A stretch of DNA of 64,000 nt from Podarcis raffonei (taxonomy: Eukaryota > Chordata > Lepidosauria > Squamata > Lacertidae): positions 46,874,001 to 46,938,000 of the forward strand of contig NC_070614.1 of NCBI RefSeq assembly GCF_027172205.1. The letters run 5' to 3'. Under the pieces are notes generated by a model. It was given only the letters and a program-made list of their open reading frames with translations, was not told where the DNA came from and ran no database searches. Below, in pieces: positions 1 through 10,695 of the stretch (position 1 is the first letter of the stretch; each line of letters begins with the position of its first letter). Made by a program: the position numbers and the translations under genes.

Positions 1-456
1 GTGAAGGGCCATGAGGGCCACCCAAAGGGCCACCCAAAGTTGTTAACCTTTTTTTAGGATTGAAATTGTTGAGTTTTTTATGATTTTACCCCTAAGTTGT
101 TAAGCTTTTTTGTGATTGAAGGATTTTACCCCATGAAATAAACTACCACAGGGGCTGAATTAAACTGACTGGCAGGCCAGATTAAGCCCCAAAATGGACT
201 TTGGACATGCCTGCCTTAGACCACAGTAACCGAAATTACCAAATTTGTGTTTGCAGATGACATGAACTGAAAATGAGTAAAGTGAAATAGATCACTTTAG
301 ACAACTAAGAAAGGAAAATGTCTCCTCTCTCACTGAGGGAGAATCTAGTTTTAGGAGATAAAATGCTTCATATCTTCTCATAACACAATGGCCAAAGTCT
401 ACAGTATCTGAATTAGACAAAAAATATTACAAGCTTTTTATTGTAAGTAGCACTTA

Positions 457-1915
457 CCGTATTTTTCGCCCCATAGGACGCACTTTTCCCCCTCCAAAAA
501 TGAAGGGGAAATGTGTGTGCATCCTATGGGGCGAATGCAGGCTTTCGCTGAAGCCTGGAGGGCGAGAGGGGTCGGTGCGCACCGACCCCTCTCGCTCTCC
601 AGGCTTCGCGCAGATCTCCGCAAGCCGTGGGAGCCTGCGCTGGGCTCCCGCGGCTTGCGGAGAGTTGCCTGCATGCCACGCCCTGTTGTTTACCGCTCAG
701 GCAGGGAGGGAGAAATGGGTCGGGTGGGCGCGCACAGTTCAAACCGCCCCACCGCCCGGCGCAAGGCGCCCGCTCTCCTTCCCGCCTCCATGTTGTTGCC
801 TGAGGGGAAGATGCCGCCGCCGCCACAAGGAGGACGGGAGAAGGAGGAGCCTGAGGCTGCTGTCCCGCACGCTGCGGGCCTGAGGGGAAGGCAGCGGGGG
901 CAGGCGAAGCCTCTGGGTGCTGAGTGGAAGGAGGGCGGATAAGGGGACGGAGGAGGAGGAGGAGGCGGCGCCTGGGACTGGCGCTGACAGGCGAGGAGGG
1001 AAGGTGGCTGCTGCTGTTGCTGCTGCTGCTGTGGCGCAGCGCGGAGACCGGCCTCCTCCGCAGGCGCTGCCTCCCCTTCTCCCTCCCCCGTTTTCTTCTT
1101 CTTCTCCCCCCCTTTTCCTCCTTCCCCCCCTCCCTCGGACTCCCCCCCCAGAGCTGCATCGGAGAAGGAGGCGAAGGAGGGATGAGATAATCCCCGAGGG
1201 GAGGGGGAAGGGGGAGGACAGGGCGGGAGGGGGCTTGACTAGGGGAGGGGGCTCTTTTGGGGTGGGGAGCACCTCTTGATCCTCCTCCTCCTGGAAAAGG
1301 GCATTTTTTTATCTTCTGGCGGGAGGGGGAGGTAGGTAAGTTTAGGGATCTAAATAGGGGGGGTGGAGGAAGGAAGGTGCTGCCTCCAGATGAGGAGGAT
1401 GGTCTGAACCCTCTTTTTTGAGGCAAGGGGGTTTGGGGGGAAATGAGAGATCAGAGGCACAGTTTGGGGGGTTACATGTAGGGTGTTTTGAATTGGGTTT
1501 TTGGGGGGAGGGGTAATACAAAGCCTTGGCTTTGGGGTGAATGCGAGTGGGGTGGGTTTTTTAGGGATCAGCTCAGGGTAGCCATTTAGGAGGCACAGGA
1601 CAAATTGGGGGTTCTTGAGGGGGTGCGAAGGTGAGCCGCCGCCAAGACCCCTATCTGTATTTTCTCTACTGCTGTCTTGAGGTTGCTGTTCAGGCGGATA
1701 GCAGCCTGCTGCCCAGAGCGCGGGGCACGCTGAAGCAGAGCGCCCCGCGCTTCAGGCAGATATCCTTTTCTCCTCTAAAAACTACGGTAGGTGCGTTTTT
1801 AAAAGCTCGGGCTTCCCCCGTGGCTGGGGGGGAAAATAATTTTTTTTCTTTATTTCCCCCTCAAAAACTAGGTATGTCCTATGGGACGGTGCGTCCTATA
1901 GGGCGAAAAATACGG
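457..1915. mobile_element. GC-rich DNA transposon-like element with terminal inverted repeats and TA target duplication
   Basis: The ends are near-perfect inverted repeats (CCGTATTTTTCGCCCCATAG at the left; its complement CTATAGGGCGAAAAATACGG at the right) flanked by TA. The homologous intron of V2R-C at about 20281-20292 lacks the element and reads straight across, so this is a 1459-bp insertion. The interior is strongly GC-rich with purine/pyrimidine runs and two large hairpins (550-607 and 616-662). No transposase was recognised, so it is non-autonomous; the family is not assigned. Confidence 0.8.
550..662. repeat. Two adjacent hairpin-forming inverted repeats inside the GC-rich element
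   Basis: Arms 550-578 and 579-607 (29 nt, one mismatch, no loop, centre GTGC/GCAC) are followed by arms 616-635 and 643-662 (20 nt, one mismatch, 7-nt loop TGCGCTG). Confidence 0.8.
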
Positions 1916-2120
1916 TAATTTTGGGAATTGGTTTGGAAAAGATGCTTTCAGTGTTTGTTTGGTTGTCTGATTTTTTTTAAAAAAACCCAAGAACAATGAA
2001 GGCAATTTACAATCCATTCAGCTTGGTGGCCCATTGCAAAGCCAAGTTCTAGAGAAAAGAGAAGTTCTTACATCATTATTACCCACCAAGGGTTCACCGA
2101 GGAAACTACAGCATCAATAC

Positions 2121-3261
2121 CTCATTAAAACATCTTGGCCACACAATTATATCATCGGTGATCATGAATACTTTTCCATCAAGTGCATTGGTATCAACCC
2201 TTCCAACTTTCAATCTCTGGAATGACTTGTTTGGGAATGTAATCATGTTTGTTATGTCAAAGCCACAACCCATTTCCCATTTATCATCAAAGGCCATTGT
2301 TTCTCCAACTGAGTTGTTGAATGAAATGCCTTGAAGAAAGAGGTGGAGCTGATTGAAAGAAGGAAAGAAAGTGGGCACAAGATATAGCACATAATATACA
2401 ATTTGAGGACTGGGAAAAATTCTGGAAAATAAATTTGAAATATACAGATTGTTCTCTTTTGAAAGAAAATTATATGAAAATGATGTATAGATTGTATATT
2501 ACACCAGTACAGATACCAAAAATGTGCAGAACCAGGTTAAACATACGTTGGAAATGTAAAGTAAAAGAAAGGACTTTTTATCATATGTGGTGGGAATGTA
2601 GAGAAGTTTTTTAAAAAATGGGAAGTGATATACAATGAATTGAAAAAATGTTTAAAGTGACATTTGTAAAAAAATAAAACCAGAAGCATTTTTGTTAGGG
2701 ATTGTAGGACAAGACCTGCCAAGAAAAACAAAAAACTTATTTATGTATGCTACAACAGCGGCAAGAGTCTTGATAGCACAAGGATGGAAGAACGAGGAAA
2801 TCCAAACAAAAGAACAGTGGCAAGAAAAAATGATGAGCTACGCAGAGCTGGCTAAATTGACATACAAATTGCGGGACAAGGACAACTGTGACTTTAAGGA
2901 AGAATGGGAGCTTTTTACAAATTATCTAAAAAGACAACACAATGAACTGGACTCCTTGGCAGGTTTTGAAAAAAACATACACAAATTTATTGGTTGATAA
3001 CAGGGTAGATAGATAATGTAAGGATATGTATAATTTCATAATATGCAGAGAATAATATGTGCTGGGAAATCAGAGAGAGGAGCTGAGGGAAGTCTCTGGG
3101 TGGGTGGGGAGGGAGGGTTAGAAGGGGGGAAGGAAAAAAAATTATGAATGTGATATGTTTTGATACTGAAATTGTTAATAAAACACTTCTTTAAAAAAAG
3201 AAGGAAGGAAGGAAGGAAGGAAGGAAGGAAGGAAGGAAGGAAGGAAGGAGGGAGGGAGGGA

Positions 3262-3301
<40 letters not shown>

Positions 3302-6300
3302 ACACAATCGTGTAACAACATGAAAAAGATTGCAAGCTTTGAAGGGGGAAGAGGGGAAAATAATGAATATGATATGTTTTGATAATTTGTTATATTGAAA
3401 TTGTTAATAAAAAAATAAGGAAGTAAGGAAAGAAAGAAAAATAGAACACAATTGCATAACAACATGGTAAAGTTTGCAAGCTTTAGTTATAGGAAGAAAT
3501 GTACACCCACAGATCCCACCTCTGAAAAAACTTTTATGATCAGTTATACAAGGTGGAGGAAACAGGATATAGGCACCACTTGTATCAATTAATCTGTTCA
3601 TTGTATCAAGAAGATTTTGTTGTGGAGCTATTACCTGCCAAGCCTGCAGGGGCTGAACGTCAACACTGCTACCAACCATGGTTGGTTTGTGCCTGGATCT
3701 AGATGAGTACATGGCATGCAAAGCATGAGCAATAACATATACAGCATTGTAGATGCTGTAGCCCTGGCCACTCATGTGCATTTCAAAAAGACCCGCAGGG
3801 AGACTTTCCAGCCTCTCCTCTCCAGTACATGTGTCATCGTCCATTGCAGGCATCCCTGGATCTGGAAGTAAACAGTCAAAGGCTTGCTCCCAGAAATCTT
3901 TCAGAAAGCCATCTACTTGAGTCCTCTTTGGTGTTATGTTCTGAAGAAATCCCCTGAACCCTGGTACCTCTTTTGTGTGAATTGCGAAGGAAATGGCACC
4001 CTGGAACATCTGGAAATCCAGCCCTCTTAAAATCCCAGATAATGCAAAGTCTATTTGCGTGGTCATAATCCACACCTTCCCAAATAATTTGTTTTCATTG
4101 GTTCCATTATATTGTGAACCTATAAAAGTTATCAGCCATAGAATTGTTACAGGATCTCCATATACAATATTTATATTGGCTTTATAATCTGTGAAAGACA
4201 CACTGATTAAATTTGCGTAATGAAAGTGATTTAAAAGCTCCTCCATACGAGCTACTTGTGGAATTCTTTTTGTGAAGGCTGAACAGATTCCATGTCTGGA
4301 AAACGATGACTCCAGTATTTTAAGGAATTGCTCTCCACTCTTGTCCTCCACCACAAAGAGCCCAATCCATGTCCACCTAAAATGCTGAAGTAGCCAGATA
4401 ATGCCCATATACTGAAGGTTTTCATTCGGAACCATGCGGTAAAAAGGAGAGCCTTCCATACTTTGCATCTCATCTGGGGCAAATGAGCCATATGTAAGCT
4501 GTAAGAAAATGGATAACATCAAGTGAGTTATGAAGAGTCTTTTTCAATGAAAGTGATTTTAATAATATTGCTTCTTTCTTGTAGATTTCCCAGTTGAGTA
4601 ATAATAATCCCCACACCCCCATGAATATATATTACCTGTGGGATCTTGTAGAGACCTGTGATGTCCCTCATATGAAAAGAAGTGTCAGAGCCAAGTCCTC
4701 CAATAATTGCTAGGAGGTTTTTTTGTGCCCCACATTTGTAGTTAGGAAGGAAACTCTCGGACTTGAAGATCAGATCCAGTGTGGTGCGATAGGTCATCCT
4801 TGCATCATGATAGCTATCAGAGATGTGGAAACCAAGTGTGACATTAGGTAGCATCTTGGGATTTTTGTTGATGTCATTTATGGCAAACACCAGAGCCAGG
4901 ATGTGTGAGTAGAACTTGGTCACCACGCTGCCAAGAGAGTTGATTTCATTAATTTAAACGATGAGTCTATAATGAACCAATTCATGATGCTATTATACTA
5001 GAAATTCCTATGAGTAACCGAATAAGAATATTGGATTGTATTTTATATTTGTGATTCCCTCCCCTCAATGCCACACCATCCTCTTCAGTGGAAAGGTTAA
5101 CTGTGCAAAAGATATAGAATGGAAAAGGAAGTATTCTGGTCCAAATATTGTAAAAATCTAAATTTTTTGGCAGACATGGACTGACATCTGCATGAAATAA
5201 GAGAACTTTACAAAACTAACACAACTGAATAAAGTTAAGTATGCAGTCAAAAATGTAATTTAGGAACCACATGTTGGAATCATGTGTGAACTTTTTTTTT
5301 TTTGTAAAGAGTATCAATTTTGGATCGTTTTGTTGACTGTTTCGTATTGTGTTTTTTTAAAAAACAACAACCAATAAAGAATTAAGAAATTAAGAAAAAA
5401 AATTAAAAAGGAAAGGAAAGAAAAGCCAATATTGTGATGCCATGTGTGCATATGCATGAATGTAATATTGTAGTGGTTGTCACAGTACCAGAATTTTGGG
5501 AAATCTTTCCTATTTGTTTCCAATATCCCATGGCTAATAAATCATTTTCTGCTAAATAATGCTTCTAATATATAAAGCAACAGAACATACTTGCCATATG
5601 TTATTTTTACGGCCTTGACACATTTTGTGATCTCCTCAGTAAAATATAACAATCCATTTCTCCCTCTCTTTGGCCATTCCAGTAGGTGTACTCACATCTT
5701 TTTGTATTTTATGTATGAATTTTTCAGATTATATTTTACATATATTCATCATTTTGTTATAATCTTCTTTTGACTTCCCAATCTATCCTTTCCTACACAA
5801 ATCAATCACTTTTTTGTTTATATTTGAAAGACCATACATGGTCCCTTAAGTATACTTGATTTGAGACATTATAAGAGCACTCATTAGATACCAAGAGGCC
5901 AGAGGAGAGAAGTAATAAACATTTTCTTTTTTCCAGAAAGATAAACAAGTGTGTCAAAAGAGTCAAAGGGGAAAGGCAAATACACTGATGCATGAAACAT
6001 GGTATTGCAGTAATATATTTTTTCATGTCTTTCTATCTCTCCATTTATGAATACTCTTCTTTGCTTGCCTGTCCATCTTTTTGTGCAAGTTTTCACATTG
6101 GCAGAAACAGTATTTACTTTTAACAATTAAAATGCAATGCATTCAGGAGGTGCAAATGGGGATCCTTACTGTGGAACATCAAATATCGTCTGAGATGGAT
6201 GTTCCTTGAAAGAGATTTCATTGAAAAAATAAGAGTTCTGAGAAATGATCCCACCAATGAGGAGACCACCTGCCTGGTAGAAATCATGTGGAACAGGGAG

Positions 6301-6426
6301 GGGATCATCTCTGAGACATCTCATAATATCTACATGGCAGACAGTGGGATGCAGAAGAAGTAGCAGCATTGTCATTCTCAACATGTTGGCAGCAAAAGTT
6401 CTTTGTAAACACAAATTCTCTTTCAT
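2121..6426 (-). CDS. V2R-A: vomeronasal type-2 receptor-like gene, exons 1-4 only (3' part beyond left edge)
   Basis: Exons read right to left: exon 1 6170-6426, exon 2 4636-4927, exon 3 3635-4498, exon 4 2121-2348. All four are open and have GT/AG borders in compatible phases. Exon 1 gives an N-terminus with a leucine-rich signal segment ([11 protein letters not shown], an internal Met 15 that may be the true start) and the [12 protein letters not shown] stretch. Exons 2-4 form the extracellular venus-flytrap domain, with [34 protein letters not shown] and YSIYNAVY motifs. Exons 5 and 6 (cysteine-rich linker, seven-helix domain) are absent. Positions 200-456 match intron 4 of locus C (19990-20290), so these exons should lie just left of position 1. 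Close paralog of C and E. Introns hold L1 pieces and the GC-rich element at 457-1915. Intactness cannot be judged without exons 5-6. Confidence 0.9.
2371..3199 (+). mobile_element. L1-type LINE, 3' fragment (ORF2 C-terminus and 3' UTR)
   Basis: Translation of about 2410-2995 gives fragments such as FYHMWWECREV and, at 2692-2997, a tail with EEIQTKEQWQEKMMSYAELA, typical of the L1 ORF2 C-terminus (family knowledge). A 3' UTR ending in TTGTTAATAAAAC follows. Locus C has no such insert after GAAAGAAGGAAAGAAA. 5'-truncated and frame-broken. Confidence 0.75.
3200..3301. repeat. (GGAA)n / (GAAA)n microsatellite grown from the L1 tail
   Basis: Uninterrupted GGAA repeats pass through GGGA into GAAA repeats directly after the A-rich L1 end. 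Confidence 0.9.
3337..3426 (+). mobile_element. Second, very short L1 3' end
   Basis: About 80 bp identical in kind to the end of the neighbouring L1 (GAATATGATATGTTTTGATA, then TTGAAATTGTTAATAAAA). It is bracketed by two copies of about 45 bp of native intron sequence (about 3290-3336 and 3436-3482). Confidence 0.65.
5137..5428 (+). mobile_element. Probable L1 3' fragment in intron 1 of V2R-A
   Basis: Insert absent from the matching intron of E. It is flanked by imperfect copies of GAAAAGCCAGTATTCTG (left about 5126-5140, right about 5420-5438) and ends in an A-rich tail after CAATAAAG. Confidence 0.5.
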
Positions 6427-6540
6427 CCATCACCTTGTTTCAGGGGGTTAGACTGAATGGTCCCTCACTCTGCCAAATTAGCCCTATAATTTTCATGACT
6501 TGAATACTATGGGATATCACCAACTTTCCAGTTTGAATGT

Positions 6541-6840
6541 AGCTTATAAAAAGAAAAGGGGGACGTGTCAGAGATGGCCATGTTTACCTCATGTACTTAA
6601 CCCCAGTGGCCCAGGCTACAGGCAGTTCTGTATAATCACTTTCAGGCCTGCATGTTTTCTTCTGCATTTTGCAGAGCCATGGGAGCTTCAGACAGATGAA
6701 CACATTATAGTGTTTTGGTTAATTGTAGGGGAAAATAATTACTTCTTCAGAATGTGGATGCTGAATGGCACTTTTGATAGGAAACATGTTGGCTCTTTTC
6801 CACAGTTGGCCAGAAGTCTTCTCTTCCTAAAGAGATGGGA
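6541..6840 (-). promoter_or_regulatory. Candidate promoter region of V2R-A
   Basis: On the minus strand CTTTTTATAAGC lies about 120 bp before the first ATG, and a second TATAA-like site with CTGAAAGT occurs at about 6630. Farther up, 6674-6835 contains the block shared by all V2R loci here (ATTATAG/TAATTG core, GATAGGAAACATGTTG, AGTCTTCTC). Assignment is by conservation and position only. Confidence 0.5.
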
Positions 6841-7104
6841 CTTGGGACCTCAGTTCCAAATTTCAAACTCCAAAAAGACCACTTTGAACAATGCTATAAC
6901 CATTTCTTACAGTAATGACAAACACTATTAGAAAGTAAAATATATCAGTATTAGGCACTGGAATAGGTAACTATCTAGAGGCCCCTGACCCAGAAACGCT
7001 GCTCTGTAGCTGCTATGAACAAAACAAGAAAATGGCAGGACTCTACTCTTGAATAATTAGAAGTAGCAAGAAGACGGCCAAGATCTGTTGTGGAACAACT
7101 TGTT

Positions 7105-7260
7105 AACAATATCAATTCACTTATCCAGGTCAACATATATGAGTGTGAATATCAATATGAATTCACTTATATCAAAATCAATTCACAACATCAATATGAG
7201 TGTGAATATCAATATCAATTCACTTATCCAATTCACATATATGAGTGTGAAATCTCCCAG
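7105..7260. repeat. Imperfect minisatellite (about 57-bp units)
   Basis: Repeats of TGAGTGTGAATATCAATATC followed by AATTCACTTAT. The same array is present 5' of E (45397-45545), a single-copy form occurs 5' of F (about 54325-54410), and it is missing 5' of C. Confidence 0.7.
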
Positions 7261-7467
7261 AAAGAATGGCATGGTCTTATCATACTTAAGCTTCAAAGGA
7301 GGAATGTCTTGAATATGATATGATTAATTGACAGCAGGGTGAATGAGAGAATGAATGCACTTCCCAGAATAAGTGAATTTATTTACTGCAGCAGCAGCAG
7401 CAACAACAACAACAACAACAACTGGACAATGGAGTTCAGTTGAAATATGGGCATATGTAAGGTCCTT

Positions 7468-7603
7468 ACATGTTTTCGAGGTTACCAGCATGAGTTTGAC
7501 CAAACTGCGGGAGGTAGTGGAGGACAGAGGTGCCTGGCGTGCTCTGGTCCATGGGGTCACGAAGAGTCGGACACGACTAAACGACTAAACAACAACAACA
7601 ACA
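7468..7603 (+). mobile_element. BovB/RTE 3' end or a SINE sharing that tail
   Basis: Contains CCATGGGGTCACGAAGAGTC and GGACACGACTAAACGACTAA followed by (CAA)n, the tail shared by BovB LINEs and their SINEs (family knowledge). Target duplication AAGGTCCTT at 7459-7467 and 7604-7612. The paralogous site 5' of E (about 45752) is empty. Confidence 0.8.
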
Positions 7604-7624
7604 AAGGTCCTTCACTTAAGCAGG

Positions 7625-7980
7625 AAGAACCAGCTGCACAAACATGAGATGAGGGACACCTGCATTGGCAGTAGTACATGTGGAAAGGATCTAGGGGTCT
7701 TAGTTCACCACAACCTTAGCATGAGTCAACAGTGAAATGCAGAGGTACCCAGCTGCCCCCTCTCTGAACAGGACTGGTAGGACCCAGTCCAATAGCTTCA
7801 AGTTACAATAAAAGGAGATTCTGACCAAACATCAGGAATATCTTCCTGACTATTCAGCCCTTGGAATGTGAACATATGCCATGGATGCTTTAGCTGAGAT
7901 TCCTGCATAGCAGGCGGGATGACTAGATGAATCTTGGCTTCCTTTCCAACTCTACAATACTATGATTCTTTGATAAATTG
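7625..7980 (+). mobile_element. CR1-type LINE 3' remnant in the 5' flank of V2R-A
   Basis: GGATCTAGGGGTCTTAGTTC and CATGAGTCAACAGTGAAATG, then a tail CTACAATACTATGATTCTTT, as in CR1 3' ends. Present in all three A-type flanks, so older than the duplication. Confidence 0.7.
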
Positions 7981-8391
7981 AGAAGTAGTTTAACCTGTGT
8001 TATTGGTTTAGTTCTAGCCCCAATCACAAATGGACAGTGTTTTGGCCAATATAACATCAGATCTCCCTGACTGTATTGAGTTTCTAAATCAATAGCCCTC
8101 TAGCACTTTTCATCAGCCACAGGTTGGAATACGTCAGGTAGATTAATAATCTATGCTACGTATGGTGGTTGTCAAATTCACTACTTCTAGTAGGAGTGAA
8201 ATCTATAGTTTAACTATGTGTTGTGTAAATGAGTAGTTTCTTCTGTTTCTCCTAAACCTTTCAATAATCACTCTCACTTGACACCCCAAATTCTATTGTT
8301 ATGAAACAGGGAGAAAAGCTTTTATCTATGTACATTTCTCCATAACATGTGTGCGTATCATGACTCCTGGTACTTGCCTTTTTTAAACTAG

Positions 8392-8693
8392 AAAGACCCT
8401 CCCAGATTGTTCTGACTCAAGTGGATTCAGAATTGAATAAACCTGAATAAATCTGTTGAAAGGCAATGGTCTATGAATGGATTTCTTGTGATTGACTACA
8501 GGATGAGTTGGATAAGGCAGAAATTGGGGAAAGGACTGCAACAGCTGGTGTGGTACTGGAAATCTTAACAAACCTATGTCCGTGCCATCCAAGGATGCTT
8601 ACAGCCCCCAAGGACAGCTCCAGTTTTTGTCTGTAAATGAACAATCTGATTGCCAAGGACACTGTTATGTACTACTGTGCATGAGACACAGCT
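8392..8693 (+). pseudogene. IGHV relic 1: immunoglobulin heavy variable-like exon with RSS heptamer remnant
   Basis: After an AG at 8390-8391 come 11 bp (the usual length of the leader remainder in V exons) and then QIVLTQVDSELNKP (FR1). A frame break follows, then GFLVIDYRMSW and IRQKLGKGLQQLVWYW (CDR1/FR2), and after another break KDSSSF and MNNLIAKDTVMYYCA (end of FR3, with the YYC signature). Immediately after TGTGCATGAGA lies CACAGCT at 8687-8693, where V genes carry the RSS heptamer CACAGTG. No convincing nonamer is seen 12 or 23 bp on. Several stops and frame breaks make it non-functional, and no leader exon was recognised. It lies on the plus strand, about 2 kb upstream of and divergent from V2R-A. 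Confidence 0.82.
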
Positions 8694-9528
8694 ATCATTC
8701 ATAAACCCTTGTGATAAAGGAACTCTGGAAGGAATTGTCTGGGAGGAGAGATCAAGAGTGTTGTCAGGTCAGAACTGATGGGGGACCTCTTGCCTGTTCA
8801 CTCAGTGGGAATGCTGAGATTCTTCTTCTTCTATTATTGGAATAAAATAGTTTATGAACTTTATGAGGGCATAACATGCTGGTAATGAATAGGTAGTTCT
8901 GTTTTTCCCCAAGAAAACTACCTGATTTATCTCATGGTGAAACCATTGCCTTGACTAGGGAAACCAAATCTGTGGTAATGCAGAAATGCAGACGACATTT
9001 CCTTAAAAGTAGAACTGAGTCTTATATTTTCACCTCAGAAGTATGAAAAGGTAGAGCTCATTTCTCGGCATTTCTCGGCAAACCTCTGGAATGATTCTTG
9101 GGTTTCTTTGAGCAAGTTTATGAGAGTATTTAGGAAAACTGTACTTTTAAGGGAATTGTCTTGCTGCCACCATAAAGCTCTTGTCACATGCCCCTTCCAG
9201 CAACTCCACTTAACGCACACAAAAAGATTCACATACCCATTTAAGATGAACCTCCAAAGGGGGAAAATGTTTCCTGCTGCAGACTTTAGGCTATCATGAG
9301 GTGAAAGGCAATGGCTAATGTTTCTGGAGGAGAACCTAATATGCCAGTTCCCATTCCTCCCCTTCTCCCTTGTAACTATAAATGATTTAAAAGAGATTAA
9401 GCAATAAACACGTTTCCAAGTTTTTAAATAATGAAAGAAGGAAGGTATGTTTTCAAAATGGAGATTTATTAAAGTTAAGAAAGAACAGAGGAAGAAAGCA
9501 GAACAAATGAGCACAAGCAAGCTAGTAA

Positions 9529-9529
9529 G

Positions 9530-9581
<52 letters not shown>

Positions 9582-9582
9582 A
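9529..9582. repeat. (AAAT)n microsatellite
   Basis: Uninterrupted AAAT repeats adjoining the reverse-oriented LINE tail. Confidence 0.9.
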
Positions 9583-9820
9583 ATAATTTATTTATACCCT
9601 GTCCATTTGGTTGGGTTTGCCCAGCCACTCTGGGCAACTCCCAATCAAATATTAAAAACACAATACAGCATTAAACATTAAAAACTTCCCTAAACAGGGC
9701 TACCTTCAGATGGCTTTTAAAAGTAGGATAGTTGCTTATTTCCTTGACATCTGATGGGAGGGTGTTCCACAGGGCAGGTGCCACTACCGAAAAGGCCCTC
9801 TGCCTGGTTCCCTGTAACCT
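9583..9820 (-). mobile_element. CR1/L2-type LINE 3' end, reverse orientation
   Basis: Reverse complement reads TGCCCAGAGTGGCTGGGCAA and ends in a TTATTAT tail. The upstream part matches the LINE at 58026-58440 (GGCCTTTTCGGTAGTGGC, TGGAACACCCTCCCATCAGA). Confidence 0.7.
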
Positions 9821-10475
9821 TGCAGCCCTTTTTAAATTTGAAGGTGACTATCATATCTCCGGGGACGCGGGTGGCGCTGTGGGTAAAAGCCTCAGCGCCT
9901 AGGGCTTGCAGATCGAAAGGTCGGCGGTTTGAATCCCCGCGGCGGGGTGCGCTCCCGTTGCTCGGTCCCAGCGCCTGCCAACCTAGCAGTTCGAAAGCAC
10001 CCCCGAGTGCAAGTAGATAAATAGGGACCGCTTACTAGCGGGAAGGTAAACGGTATTCCGTGTGCTGCGCTGACTCTCCAGATGCAGCTTGTCACGCTGG
10101 CCACGTGACCCGGAAGTGTCTGCGGACAGCGCTGGCTCCCGGCCTATAGAGTGAGATGAGCGCACAACCCTAGAGTCTGGCAAGACTGGCCCGTACGGGC
10201 AGGGGTACCTTTACCTTTTACTATCATATCTCCTCTTAGTCTCCTCTTGTCCAGGCTAAACATACCCAGCTCCTTCAACCATTCCTCATAAGACTTGGCT
10301 TCTAGACCCTTGATCATCCTAGTTGCCTCCTCTACACATGTTCCAGCTTGTCAATATCCTTCTTAAATTGTGACACCTAGAACGGGACACAGTATTATAG
10401 GTGTGGTCTGACCAACGAATAATAGACTGGTGCTATTACTACCCTTGAACAGGACACTAGACTTCTGTTGATGCA
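9821..10475 (-). mobile_element. CR1-type LINE fragment, reverse orientation, split by a SINE
   Basis: TAGTCTCCTCTTGTCCAGGC and AGCTTGTCAATATCCTTCTT are stretches I recognise from CR1 consensus, in reverse. The SINE at 9862-10219 lies within it. Confidence 0.65.
9862..10219 (+). mobile_element. tRNA-derived SINE with 14-bp target duplication
   Basis: The tRNA-like head has a B-box-like GGTTTGAATCC. The 358-bp body ends in CTTTACCTTTT. Flanks ACTATCATATCTCC at 9848-9861 and 10220-10233 are identical, so the insertion is fairly young. A second copy lies at 13476-13841. Confidence 0.82.
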
Positions 10476-10695
10476 GCTTAGAATAGCATTTTTTTTTCTT
10501 TTTTTGCTGCTGCATCTCACTGTAGTCTCATGTTTAGTTTGTGTTTGCAACAAGTCATACTGTGAATGACGGCATTGCAAGAGAATTTAATATAGGTTTT
10601 AACAGAATGCCTATAATTAATGTCACAGTAAAGAATGTAGTCCTGAACACTAGCTACATAACAATACAACCCACATAAAGTACAGATATTCATTA

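Noticed and set aside
524-1426. Long open frames on both strands in the GC-rich region (up to 300 codons)
   Set aside because: Proline/arginine/serine low-complexity translations inside a transposon-like element; open because GC-rich DNA has few stops.
2692-2997. 101-codon plus-strand frame as a host gene
   Set aside because: It is the C-terminal end of an L1 ORF2, not a host gene.
8694-8726. RSS nonamer for IGHV relic 1
   Set aside because: Neither a 12- nor a 23-bp spacer gives a good ACAAAAACC match; only the heptamer is claimed, as a remnant.
9035-9661. 208-codon minus-strand frame
   Set aside because: Runs through an (AAAT)n microsatellite and a LINE tail; no domain.
9862-9960. tRNA gene
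   Set aside because: B-box-like sequence is the head of a SINE with target duplications; no complete cloverleaf was evident.
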